Source: Paralvinella palmiformis
Lineage: Eukaryota; Annelida; Polychaeta; Terebellida; Alvinellidae
Assembly: GCA_025642065.1 (NCBI GenBank)
Contig: JAODUP010000271.1
Span: 782,463 to 846,462 of the forward strand
Reading direction: 5' to 3'
DNA: 64,000 bases
Of this stretch, positions 12,805-24,180 are shown piece by piece (position 1 is the first letter of the stretch; each line of letters starts with the position of its first letter). The position numbers and the translations under genes were made by a program. The notes under the pieces are model-generated. The model did no database searches, was not told the DNA's origin, and worked only from the letters and a program-made list of their open reading frames with translations.

Positions 12805-13615
12805 TTCCATTATATTAATTTTTTTCGAATAAATTATATAGCTCACAATAAAATGTGAATTAATAATTAGCAGATACTGCAATGTCACCCAAACTACCGG
12901 AATTACTAGACTAGAGAGACAAGATTATAAACAAATCCTTTTTCCGGATATTTGAGATAACAGTTTCACGATCCCATTACTAAAGATTGTGGTTGACTAA
13001 AAGCCGGTTGATTGAGAAGCTAATACTATCAATCGTAGTATAAATTGTGTGACATGATTCACTGTTTTTTTCCCTCTTACAGCAGCACAGCCATTGTACT
13101 ATCACCATTATCAACAACAATAGACTGATGTTGTATAACGTTCAGTCGTGTACTCTCTTTCTTTCACTCGTAGTGTAACAATTCGCTGATTGGTCGACGT
13201 ACGTACGCCTCCACAGTAAAAAAAAACTAAAACAACAACCCAACAAAACGAGTCACTCACTGTGTAACTAAAAGTCATTAGATAACTCTATATTACTCAT
13301 TCGGTGACGAGAGCCAACACCGGTAAGGGATTGACAACTCCAAAGCGTTTGACTCGCTTTGTATAGCCAAAGGCTTGGAAGATTGTTACGGCGACATATT
13401 GTCAGCCAGAAGACAAAACTGTGTGTTTGTCGAAGATGGTCAAAGGAGAACATCACTCGAGCTCGATGTGATATCTTTTCAGTATCTACACTATAACTCG
13501 AGTTTTCCAGGAAATACATCAATAATAGATGTACCTTGGGTGGTGTTAGCCTTTGACAGCAACATCTGGTTGAAACATCTGTAAGTATTAACGATTGTTG
13601 ATAAGTAATTAACCA

Positions 13616-13682
<67 letters not shown>

Positions 13683-13855
13683 ATATATCGTCTATAAACG
13701 TTTAACTTAATAACGCGATGAAACTTCAATAATTTGATGACATATTTGATGACACTTTTTGATGACACTATTATATTTATACTAGCGACTGTAGAAACGA
13801 AGAAAAGATTTTACTTTTGTGGTGCTCTTCAAACAACTAAAATTAGCCGACGATT
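11829..13855. other. Intergenic DNA, no gene seen
   Basis: Contains (TA)n tracts at 12762-12797 and 13617-13686. The 166-codon minus-strand frame at 13268-13768 runs through the second TA tract, giving an Ile-Tyr repeat, and has no recognisable domain. Confidence 0.55.
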
Positions 13856-13937
13856 GCTGACTGAACAAAATACTGACTGAACAAAATGCTGACTGAACAA
13901 AAAGCTGACTGAACAAAATGCTGACTGAACAAAATGT
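13856..13937. repeat. 16-bp tandem repeat, five copies
   Basis: Five consecutive 16-bp units of the form CTGACTGAACAAAATG. They differ only in the last two bases, which points to recent expansion. Confidence 0.9.
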
Positions 13938-16700
13938 AGTTTATGAAAAACGATCTCGGATAACACTACCACTAGTTTTGAAAATTGAGAATCTAATTTT
14001 AATGTGCTACATGTATTTCAATATTTCATGCTTATTTTGTTTTTATTAGTGTTGTTGGTTTGTGTGTGTGTGTTTTTTGTTTGTTGTTGTTGTATTTTTG
14101 AGTATCCACCAGTGGAACCAGCTGTGTTTATATGTGTTATGATTTCATGCAGAAAGGCTATTTTTAGTCATTTATAATACTTTTGAAATATTTTAAATAC
14201 CCTTGGAAATACTAAAAGGGGAAGCTGTTGCTTAAATTATTTTATTTTAAGGACTGGTGTAATATAACAAACACGTTCGTGATAACAGACGCTCACTGTT
14301 ATGAACTATAACTGTCTAATAATCGTTAACTTTAATACAGAAATAATGCATACAGCACGACAGCTAAATGATGAACTAGGATATCTATTTTTTGCTTACG
14401 TTTTCATGAAAACCGTCGAGGATCGCTTACATTCTGCGACAGTTTTCTGACAGCTAAAACCACTTCCTAAAAACAGGAAAAAACGCGCAGAGAAGGCTTG
14501 GGACAGTTTCTACCCGGTTGTCTTTCTATCAGATAAGAAATCGTATCCAGAGACGAGCGAACATTGTGTTATTGGCATTGGATAGGTTTTCTGCTCAAGG
14601 CCACGGGTTGTCGTCTGCCCAAAAAGAGACGGCCACGTCAAATCTGGTATCTGGCGGTTTTTAGTTTTTTCCTCAGAGTGTGACAAATGTCTGTGGGCGG
14701 TCTCGTTAGAGCGTATTATACACGCACGTATTTGGCAGAAACTCGGCATGTAGCGGTGGATATTGTGCTGGCGTCGAGGATATCTCTAATATTTGTTGGT
14801 CTTTAAGGAGCGGCCCACCTGCTGGTACACTTGTTTAAACATAACGGTACTCAGCAGATTTCAATGACCGTCATTTCGTCACTCTAATGTTCTGTTAGTG
14901 ACTGAGATACTTGCAGCTGGGTCATCTCTGTGAGACTACGTCTCATGTCGACGATTCTTTTGCTTTTTAATACTTTCGTCCATCATCCCAGCTCTCAGTG
15001 AGGTCAAGCAGTCGGTCTATCTGTCTGTGCTTCCATGTTACTCATGTCTATCTGTCTGTTCATAAATATCAGTAGTTGTAAGTTGTAAAGTTCTTCCAAT
15101 CCAGAATAACCCACTTTTCAAACTATGTAAAATATGTACAGAGCTGTTTTACCAGAAGTTTGACTTGACGGACTAAAGAATAATTTTTCAAGTTTAAAAA
15201 AGTTTCAACAGCAAAAATGGTGGCTAACACCTTGTTTTCGAATTTTGCACACAAAAACTCTGGAATGTCAGACATTCTGCTCCTGAAATTTAATTCCTCG
15301 GGGCCGGGACTTTACCTATAAAGAAAAAAAAGTAGCAGCAATATATTTGTGTTTGTGGAGAAGCCATTGGTGTTAAAATGGCTGCTAATTACTGTTAGTT
15401 GTTTGTATGTAACAGTCACTTAATCAGATCTACCACAGTAACAGCCTGTAGTATCCAGCTATCAAATCTCTCAACCCCCCCCCCCAACACACACATACAC
15501 ACATTACAGGTTAATGTAAATCATCTGAATATTGGCCTGTAGATGGAGGCTGTGATTGGCCACTACCAGTACAGTTCTGGTCACATTACAGCAGTTAAAT
15601 ATCTAGTCAAAAGTTATATAATCGTGATACAGCCAAACATCAATAATTCGGTAACGTAAGATCATGTCGGATTACCGGGTTTCGCCGGTCAGATACATGT
15701 TGTTATCATGGGAATAGTGGTGTTATGGATAGGATAGTTTGACAGATGGATAAATTTATTTCGACTTGACCTACGAAAACCAACAACGGGAACGTTTACT
15801 AAACTGGGCTTTAAACAAGCATTAATCAATAACACATCGAGCTATGGAACAGAGCATCAGAATCTCGTGAATCTCATACGTTCCATATCTATGTATCTAT
15901 GTAAGAGAGTCCCTTCTGACACAATCAACTTGCTTTGTCTTTGAAAGTCTCACCTTCCGGTAGGTACATCCCACTCGTGTGTATGTGTTGTTGTTGTTGT
16001 TGATGATGAGTTGAGTCATTTAGCCTTGGCGCTGGTTACACTGGTAAATAAGAACGAGAGGCGAAACCGTAAGGAAACAAATCCCACAAACACAGGCATG
16101 GGCCCGGTTCGAGCCTACAGTCTTGAGATTTCCAGGTCAGCGCTCTAGTTCGTTGAAGTAATTTTATCCCAAACAGCTCAGCACATAGATATTGAGCGTG
16201 TGACAATATATAATATTCATATACACTTATTAAACAACCTTGGCCACTGGGATTACGATGTCTACCATCATAGCTGATGAGATACTAAAAGAAACACCTC
16301 TGGCCTGTTTACTCACCAGAGCGAAATTTCTCCTGGCTTCAGCAGGAGACTTCAACGCGCCTATGTCAGTAAACATTCAACGTATACCGTTTTAATGCAG
16401 AAAGGTTGACCATTTAAATTCTTTACACACTCCCTTTTAGCACGTGGGTGTTCACCGTGGCAACATACGTGATTCTGCTGACGTCAGGTGTAGTAAATAT
16501 TCAGATAACGTAAAACCTCGCTTAAATTGCTGGTCACGACGTAGCATCGTATAACACGATGATGATATTAATAAGGATGATCATGATGACGATACTAATA
16601 TAACTCCCACACCACAACAAAGCAATTGCGTGTCTATTTGTTGCCATCAGAAACTGAGTAGGTTGGTGAAATATTGCCCACACGTAATTTTGTTTGGCTT
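13938..16700. other. Intergenic DNA upstream of the first claudin-like gene
   Basis: No coding region supported. A weak tRNA-like B box (GGCTCGAACCGG on the minus strand near 16111) may be an old SINE remnant at about 16000-16160. Short GTT and GAT repeats occur near 15985-16010 and 16557-16580. Confidence 0.45.
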
Positions 16701-16710
16701 GACTAAAACG

Positions 16711-16718
16711 TATATAAG
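16711..16718 (+). promoter_or_regulatory. Candidate TATA box for claudin-like gene 1
   Basis: TATATAAG lies about 30 bp before a plausible start site near 16741. A good 5' splice site (TCAG|GTAACG, exon end 16814) follows, which would give a 5' untranslated exon of about 16741-16814 joined to the acceptor at 17067. This is an inferred layout with no transcript evidence. Confidence 0.4.
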
Positions 16719-17088
16719 TTCTGACTTATATTGAGAAAATGTCGGTTATGACATCGATTAGCAACAAACAGACTCAGTAACAGAGTACGTATTACAGGAT
16801 CTGGAGATGATCAGGTAACGTTTCACTACAGTGACTCCGTTAGTTTTTGGGTGTTTTTTTCAGCAATAAATTCAAGTATTGATTGGAGACACAGGCTGGC
16901 AGACACTAACCGAAAAACGGCGCCATCTGGTGGGAAGCAGATATCACGGGGATGATGTAATTATAATATGTTCGCGTTATTTTTGTGCGAGGACCAGCCG
17001 CCAGAGGGAGACTGGGAGGACTCTTTCATGACTGGATTCGTTTCTAATTATGTCGATGTATTTACAGCGTCACTCGTCCGTGAAAGCC

Positions 17089-18092
17089 ATGGCTAATGTA
17101 TCAGCGAAGACTAGATTGAAGATTTTGTCTATTGTCGCTGTCTGCTCTTCATTTCTTGCCTGTATCTCACTGATAATCGCCCTAGCCACCGATCATTGGC
17201 AGGATATCCAGGTTGACAGAGCCGGTCTACTGAAGATTGTCCAATATAAACCCGACCTACAACAGCCACTCAGCACCAACGTACTTTATTTTGACAGACA
17301 CCGAGGACTGTTCCGTTATTGTAGAGCCGTACTACGTCGTACCAAGATTATTTCGAAGTCGAACTGCCTACGGGATCTAGCTTTCGAACGTTCGCCAGTT
17401 CTGGATCTATCTCACGTGGAAACTCCGGCCGAACTACAATCCCTCATGTCGGATTTAAAGATCAGGAATATTCTCGTCATTACCACCACCGTGTTGATGA
17501 CAATGGCCGATGTGGGTGTACTATTTGCCGCTATAATCGGTTTGGTCGCCATATCTATAAACCAGAGAACAATCTACACGGCAGCCATGACTTTTGCTTT
17601 TCTGGCCACCGTATTCGCCGGAAGTTCGATGGCTATCTTCCACGGCTTGGACTTCTTGGAGAGAACCAAATTGAACGTCTACATGTTTCCGGCAGTGATA
17701 CGACAAAACAAATCGTACAACGAACTCAAATCGTACACCGACATACGACAAGGATATTCTTATTACTTCGGCTGGTTCAGTGTATTCCTCTGTGGATTGT
17801 CCGCCATCTTGTATCTGGACGTCTGGAAGACGCTGATCGAGAAGGTTCTTCGGCCCCATCCGGGTAATACGTCGTCGAGTTCTGGATCACTCTTCAGCGG
17901 AAATTCGGCATCGGAAAGAAAACGCGCAAGTCGAGTAAGAGTACCATCGGCTCGTTGCCCTCTACCCTGAATAACGCCTACGACATGATGGAATCGAGCA
18001 CTAACACCGACATGAGTGAGGTAGACAGTTCCCGTACGCCATCTAGTGACGATTGGAATCCTTATAATGAGCTACCGCACGACTATGACTAG
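17089..18092 (+). CDS. Claudin/PMP22/TARP-like four-pass membrane protein, copy 1 (frameshifted tail)
   Basis: Predicted tetraspan protein of the claudin superfamily, probably a junctional or channel-associated membrane protein. Counting from Met at 17089: TM1 about residues 12-33; first extracellular loop with W37 and the family signature GLF (73-75), C78 and C93; TM2 about 128-157; TM3 about 162-185; TM4 about 223-243. I chose this Met (GCCATGG, good Kozak context) because the preceding TTTACAG at 17061-17067 looks like a splice acceptor, also present in the paralogue. The open frame from 17050 ends at 17970, but the tail that matches the paralogue (NNAYDMMES, then SDDWNP) is in another frame and ends at 18092. 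So a one-base deletion or two-base insertion lies between 17865 and about 17968. An N-K-S glycosylation sequon at 207-209 is absent from copy 2. Whether the frameshift is real or an assembly error cannot be decided here. Confidence 0.85.
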
Positions 18093-19182
18093 TCGACAAT
18101 GACAGAGTGCTCCTTTGATATTTCAAGTACATTTTGTGTGTGTGTGTCTACGTCTGTGTTGTCTATCTCTCTGTCTATCTCTCTCTCTCTCTCTCTCTCT
18201 CTGTATGTGTGTGTGTCCATGCATGCGCGCGCGTGTATGTACGGCCATGCATGTACTCAAGTGTCAGTTTCGTAATCATATTCGCCACAAGATTTCAACA
18301 AATAAATCGAAGTACCTCAAATATCTTTCAGTTAAGAATAAACTAACATTTCTAAGTGTTTACAGCTCGAGCTCCTTTCTTGAGCTTAAAACCTATATCG
18401 TCTTTATTGGCCAACTCTCAAAAGAGGTGAGTGTGTCCATAAATAAATCATCTTCCTACAATGTTAACAAGTCTATTATATCAAGTCAATGACAAAAGAA
18501 AGCGTCAACGTGTCTTTTTAAACAAACATGTTTCAGTTTTGTTAATTTGGATGAGATTCAACAATAATCTGTGGCATATTTTACCTGATGTGAAAAACTA
18601 ACTCGGTCATTGAGCTGACACACTTCATCTATAAATGACTCAGCTCTATTCTCATCAGCTCCTTTACAAATATTGAAAAAACTCCCGGAAGAGATTTTTT
18701 AACGTGATGTATATAGCGGCAACGGGATCATCCGGGCTGAATCCTGTATGATGTTTGACATCAGCTGTTAATATAGTCTCTGGATAGAGTCGCTTATGAA
18801 CATCATCATATTAACCTAAGTTAACTGTTATATCTGTAATTTGGACAGCTCTTTTCCGGCCATCTGACAGGTGTGTTGTGTCTGTTAGTTTGTTATGTTA
18901 TGTTATTTAAAATAAAAATGACAATATAGACTTTCGTGATACTTATAAATCTGACTGAACTGTGACTGACCGATCACTTCCTGAATGGTAAATAAAAGAT
19001 AAATATTACTACATATAATGTATGTATAATTATATTATCTCTGATTAACCCGGCTATAGCAAAAGCTGATATTTAATACAGATACTCCTGATGTTCATTT
19101 CTATCAAATATTCTACATCTTTGTCGTCGGAACACGCTGCTTTGTCTTTCGTTTTTCAACATTAAGACACACACACACACAC

Positions 19183-19233
<51 letters not shown>

Positions 19234-20755
19234 TTATTAAACCACATAATAAATAGTTTTATGCATTCACACATACTAGTTTCCTCGTTCACTTTACCAA
19301 GCTGACCTGCTTTTGTCATGTAACTCCCCTGATAACTAACCATTAATTATGATTTTGATACCATTCAGTAAACTAACGAAGAGCTGATATAATTCATACA
19401 TTACACTGAATTCACGAAGAACATATATGACTACGAATGATCCTCTAATCGTTTTCAAATATCATCCGCTTAAAGTGTCTCAGTGAAATGTTTTCTGAAA
19501 ACCTAACAGAGCAGATCATTCCTTATGCGACACCGAGATCAATAAAGTCACCCAATCAACTCTGACTTCAAGTTGCCAAAATCTCGCACTGAAACGAAAT
19601 GGACCCTTAATATACCGATAATCTAAATAATCGTAAACTGTCTAATTTTTAAGTATTCATTCCAATTTCATTGTTTTATATTTTCATGTCTGATTTTATG
19701 TATCAGCATCATAATTATCTCCCGTACGTGCGTATAGGTGTGTGTATGTGTGTGTAGTCTTATGCATTTACTGATTTAGCTATCAGTTGAATATAAAACC
19801 ACTTTAAGCAATTTGTATAAACAAAACACATTTATAACATATAGGTCAATAATATTGATATCTATATTCAGAACAATATTTATATATCAACATTAAGTTC
19901 ACAAAAAATAAATAAATAAAGAGTATCTCGGATAAATGTAAATTTTACCTTATAACCCGACTTATAAACTCTGAATATTATAGTTCATGTTGAATAACCC
20001 AGTATTAATGAGATATATATAACACCAGGTATAATACATCAACTGGTGTTCTGTCCCAAAAATCATTGTTTCATCATTTCTAAGATGAATGTAAACAAAT
20101 ATGTTATCGGCTGGAGGGATATCCATAACACAAACAAAATTCCTGATAAATATTCATTCCCTGACTGTTCGGTTGTGTATCCAGGTTGTGACAACGGAGG
20201 TTACTATGGAGTTTCCGTGATGACACTGGTTGTGGAGTTGCATCCTAGTTTACTATCTATATGTGGGACTACTATCTATGTGTAGCCTGGGCCACGCCTA
20301 AATAGTAATTACTAACTGTCAACAAACATTGTCCAGATTTGTCTGCTAATTTAAGGGTACTCGACGGAAAACAAATTATTAACTAGCTTCAATTTTCGGG
20401 CCTATATCATTATACTGATTACATCAAGAACCTGTTGAAATGATGCCATTATTTTGATGATACTGTCGAGACAGTTAAGGGGTGTTTCTAGCATCGCTGA
20501 TTGCTACAGACCTCTTGGACACCGAGTTGTAAACACCTCCTTGGTTTAAACTCGGCCTGAGGCCTCGCTAAATGTGTTCTCCTACTACTCTAGTTCAGTC
20601 TCCTACTCTAAAACTAAATGAACAGCCCGCTGAAGGATGTTTCATATCTCACCTCATCTCATTACCTCATGTGCCTAAAGATGACAACATTTCACATTTC
20701 CGATAACATTTAATACTGAATGCTTATCCTGCAACCAATGGCATCAACGTGCCGT
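18093..20755. other. Spacer between the two convergent claudin-like genes
   Basis: Should hold the 3' untranslated regions of both genes. It contains CT/GT microsatellites at about 18163-18216, AATAAA motifs near 18301, 18345 and 18908 that could serve copy 1, and CA/TA repeats at 19163-19227. The 79-codon + strand frame at 20046-20285 shows no recognisable domain. Confidence 0.5.
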
Positions 20756-21769
20756 CTACTGATAGTGTATGGGATCATCGGGAGGCAGTTCGTGGTCTGG
20801 ATTCCAGTCGTCGGTAGATGGCGTCCGATGGCTTCCTTTCTCGCTGACGTCAGCCGTTTTGTTGTAGTTCGACTCCATCATGGCGTAGGCGTTATTGTGG
20901 ATGAGTAGTGATGGTAGCCTGTTGGCCATATTCATCTTTTGCCGATTTTCCGTCGGGTTCTCGGTCAGTTGTAGCATTGAATTTGATGACTTGCCTCCCA
21001 CCTTACCGGCCAGCCTGGGGTTGGCTTGCGTCTTCCTGACGCTTAAATACAATATGGCTGACACGCAGGAAAACAGTCCGCCCAACCAAGCCGTGCAATA
21101 AGAATAGCCCAGAGTTATTTTGGTGTGAGTGATCAGTTCGCTGTAGAATCTCTCTTCCTGTGTCGCCGCCGGAAACATGTAGACGTTCAATTTGGTTCTC
21201 TCCAAGAAGTCCAAGCCGTGGAAGATAGCCATCGAACTTCCGGCGAATACGGTGGCCAGAAAAACAAAAGTCATGGCTGCCGTGTAGATTGTTCTCCGAT
21301 TTACAGATATGGCGACCAAACCGATTATAGCGGCAAATAGTACACCCACATCGGCCATTGTCATCAACACGGTGATGGTAATGACGAGAATATTCCTGAT
21401 CCTTAAATCCGACATGAGGGATTGTAGTTCGGACGGAGATTCCACGTGAGATAGATTCAGAACTGGCGTTTTATCGAAGGCTATATCCCGTACGCAAATC
21501 TCCGGAATAATTCTGGTACGACGTAGAACCGCTCTACAATAGTAGAACAGTCCTCGGTGTCTGTCAAAATAGAGTACGTTGGTACTGAGTGACTGTTGTA
21601 GTTCGGGTTTATATTGGACAATCTTCAGTAGACCGGCTCTGTTAACCTGGATATCCTGCCAATGATCGGTGGCTAGGGCGATAATCAGTGAGATACAGGC
21701 AAAGAATGAAGAGCAGACAGCGACAATAGACAAAATCTTCAATCTAGTCTTCGCTGATACATTAGCCAT
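20756..21769 (-). CDS. Claudin/PMP22/TARP-like four-pass membrane protein, copy 2 (intact)
   Basis: Paralogue of the gene at 17089-18092, facing it. The frame is intact, 337 residues from the Met at 21769, also in GCCATGG context. Just upstream a pyrimidine-rich acceptor (TTCCTTACAG, exon start 21790) implies a 5' untranslated exon further up. It has the same four membrane segments and the W-GLF-C-C first-loop signature. From the start to TM3 the two proteins are nearly the same, while the second loop and TM4 differ markedly. The long cytoplasmic tail is rich in Asn, Ser and Asp and ends in IHYQ; it lacks the TTPV-type PDZ ligand of stargazin. An N-L-S sequon in the first loop replaces D-L-S of copy 1. 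Family membership is firm; the choice between claudin and calcium-channel gamma-like is not. Confidence 0.88.
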   Translation of the reverse strand: MANVSAKTRLKILSIVAVCSSFFACISLIIALATDHWQDIQVNRAGLLKIVQYKPELQQSLSTNVLYFDRHRGLFYYCRAVLRRTRIIPEICVRDIAFDKTPVLNLSHVESPSELQSLMSDLRIRNILVITITVLMTMADVGVLFAAIIGLVAISVNRRTIYTAAMTFVFLATVFAGSSMAIFHGLDFLERTKLNVYMFPAATQEERFYSELITHTKITLGYSYCTAWLGGLFSCVSAILYLSVRKTQANPRLAGKVGGKSSNSMLQLTENPTENRQKMNMANRLPSLLIHNNAYAMMESNYNKTADVSEKGSHRTPSTDDWNPDHELPPDDPIHYQ

Positions 21770-21829
21770 GGCTTCCTTGGACGAGTGATGCTGTAAGGAA
21801 ATTAACATAAATTATTAGTTAGGATCAAC

Positions 21830-22570
21830 ACTAACTGTCTGTATGTTTAGAGATTGAAGAAAATATTATAAATGTATTATATATATATATATATATATAT
21901 TCAAAATACTTATATCAAGCACAAATATGCAGTGTACACAGAAATAAATATCCGAGATACCTGTGTTAGATAATGCTCATCTCAGACTCATATATGATGG
22001 CATATTAACCCAAATTGAGAATCAATTATTGACTATCGATTATTTATAATCAATAATTGATTATCCTCAGTTACTGCTCTGTTTCCATTTTTCTCCCCGG
22101 AAGGACTTTCCCAAAATCGGAACTGTGATTGCGGTGATAAAAGGCGCCCTCTAGTGATTAGTTTTCCAGCCGTTTGTGAGCGAAATGGAAAATATCAGGA
22201 TTACTAGACGTCACGCCATAGGAAGGAAATGACCTTTCGTTTGGGATGAGCTCAAGTGTACGGAATCTAAATGAAGCGAGCCGCCAACGCCCATTTGTCC
22301 TTAAGAAGATAAAGGTCATCAAGTACGTGATGGACTGATGACATATGATAATTTACATAATAAATGGCAATGTAAAGTCAACGGAGGACTTCTGTCATTT
22401 GCGCTGTAGTCTGTTGTCGGCTAGGGATTACTTGTTAAGACAGAAAAATGGCTGCCGTTAAAAGTTAATAAAAGGTTTAGTAAACGTCCTGAAAAGTTTG
22501 TACAAGTCAGTACAGTTATGGAGCGATATCCAGATGTCTAGATTCTCGTATTGCTATTGTCAGCCATTTC
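21830..22570. other. Upstream region of claudin-like gene 2
   Basis: Presumably contains its promoter and 5' exon on the minus strand, which I could not place. It includes (TA)n at 21877-21901 and a small palindrome around 22018-22065 with 13-bp matching arms (AATCAATTATTGA). Confidence 0.45.
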
Positions 22571-22574
22571 GGGC

Positions 22575-22955
22575 GGTTTCTGGTCTCCACATACTTCGGT
22601 CCACTCAGCTTCCACATATTTTGGTCCACTCAGCTTCCACATACTTCGGGCCACTCGGCTTCAACACACCTCGCCCCGTCCAACTTCAAGATACCTCGGT
22701 CCACACAGCCTCCACATAGCTCAGTCCATCCAGCATCCGCATACCTCAATCCATCCAGCATCCGCATACCTCAATCCATCCAGCATCCACGTATCTCAAT
22801 CCATCCAGCATCCACATACCTCAATCACATACCTTCACATACCTCAGTCCACCCATCCATCTTTCACGCACATCAGTCCATCCAGCCACCACATACGTCA
22901 GTCTATCCAAACTTCAGATACCTAAGCCCAACCATCCTGCGCATACCGTAGTCCA
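22575..22955. repeat. 25-bp minisatellite
   Basis: About fifteen degenerate units of roughly 25 bp with the core CCACATACCTCAGTCCATCC. Units are most alike at 22735-22820. Open frames reading HTSIHPAS-type repeats are by-products of the array. Confidence 0.88.
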
Positions 22956-23033
22956 CATAACAATATAATTCAACTCTAAATAACAAACTGACAGAAGTTT
23001 AATGTTATATTTTTAAATATGTTTTCCGTTATT

Positions 23034-23330
23034 AAGGTACATGGTCTTATGTGACCATCTAGTATTATAGTACATGGTCTTATGTGATCATCTAGCATTA
23101 TAGTACATGGTCTTATGTGATCGGCTAGTATATAATACATCGTCTTGTGCGACCTTCTAGCATTATAGTACATGGTCTTATGTGACCATCTAGCATTATA
23201 GTACATAGTCTTATGTGACCATCTAGCATTATAGTACATGGTCTTATGTGACCATCTAGCATTATAGTACATGGTCTTATGTGACCATCTAGCATTATAG
23301 TACATGGTCTTGTATACAACAGAGTTTTGT
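23034..23330. repeat. 33-bp minisatellite
   Basis: About nine units of 33 bp, each containing TACATGGTCTTATGTGACC and then CATCTAGCATTATAG. Because 33 is divisible by three and no frame stop falls in the unit, the minus strand gives repetitive open frames (MYYNARWSHKT units). I see no reason to call a gene. Confidence 0.92.
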
Positions 23331-23415
23331 GTTGCTATCTATCATTACGGTACATGGTCTTATATGCCGATTTATCATTATGCAACAGGGTTTCCAGTGA
23401 CCATGACATGAATGC

Positions 23416-23418
<3 letters not shown>

Positions 23419-23473
<55 letters not shown>
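23419..23473. repeat. (ATG)n trinucleotide repeat
   Basis: About 18 perfect ATG units. Confidence 0.95.
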
Positions 23474-23475
<2 letters not shown>

Positions 23476-23799
23476 AAATACTGTGATGTCTTACTTGAAT
23501 ATATTAAGATTAGCCTTGCTTGATACACAGCTTTATACAGGCTTTGGTTTCACTGAAGTTGCCACCATAATATCAAACTTCCTGTTTATATATAAACATG
23601 TTATTTCTCTTTGTTTGTTTTCTGTGATTCGATGATGGCTAACCTCCTTTCTTGTTTCATTCCAGGAATAATGATTATTAATCATAGCATAATATTGTCA
23701 ACATAAGAATTATAATCTTAAAACCTTATCTAAACAAGAAATGGTCCGCCTTATTCAGTCAGCTGTTTAATTAAATTCAGCCTGTATGACCCCCATTTG

Positions 23800-24180
23800 A
23801 GTGAGTGAGTGAGTGAGTGAGTGAGTGAGTGAGTGAGTGTGGTGAGTGAGTGAGTGAGTGAGTGAGTGAGTGAGTGGTGGTGAGTGGTGGTGAGTGAGTG
23901 AGTGGTGAGTGGTGGTGGTGAGTGAGTGGTGAGTGAGTGGTGAGTGAGTGAGTGGTAGTGGTAGTGAGTAGTAGGTGAAGTGTAGGAGTTGTGAGTGAGT
24001 GAGTGAGTGAGTGAGTGGTGGTGAGTGAGTGAGTGAGTGAGTGAGTGAGTGAGTGAGTGAGTGAGTGAGTGAGTGAGTGAGTGAGTGAGTGAGTGAGTGA
24101 GTGAGTGAGTGAGTGAGTGAGTGAGTGAGTGAGTGAGTGAGTGTAGTGAGTGGGAGTGAGTGAGTGAGTGAGTGGATGAG
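23800..24180. repeat. (GTGA)n tetranucleotide array
   Basis: About 380 bp of GTGA units with occasional GTG and GTA interruptions. The Thr-His-Ser-Leu minus-strand frame is repeat translation. Confidence 0.95.

Noticed and set aside
13268..13768. 166-codon minus-strand frame
   Set aside because: Contains an Ile-Tyr run from a (TA)n tract and no recognisable domain or splice support.
17521..17859. 112-codon antisense frame inside claudin-like gene 1 (and its counterpart at 21125-21340)
   Set aside because: Both are antisense shadows of the same conserved coding sequence.
17864..17897. A 34-nt intron explaining the frame change in claudin-like copy 1
   Set aside because: Too short for an animal intron, and its removal leads into a third frame that soon stops.
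23034..23330. CRISPR-like regular repeat
   Set aside because: The 33-bp units are contiguous with no unique spacers, and the genome is animal.
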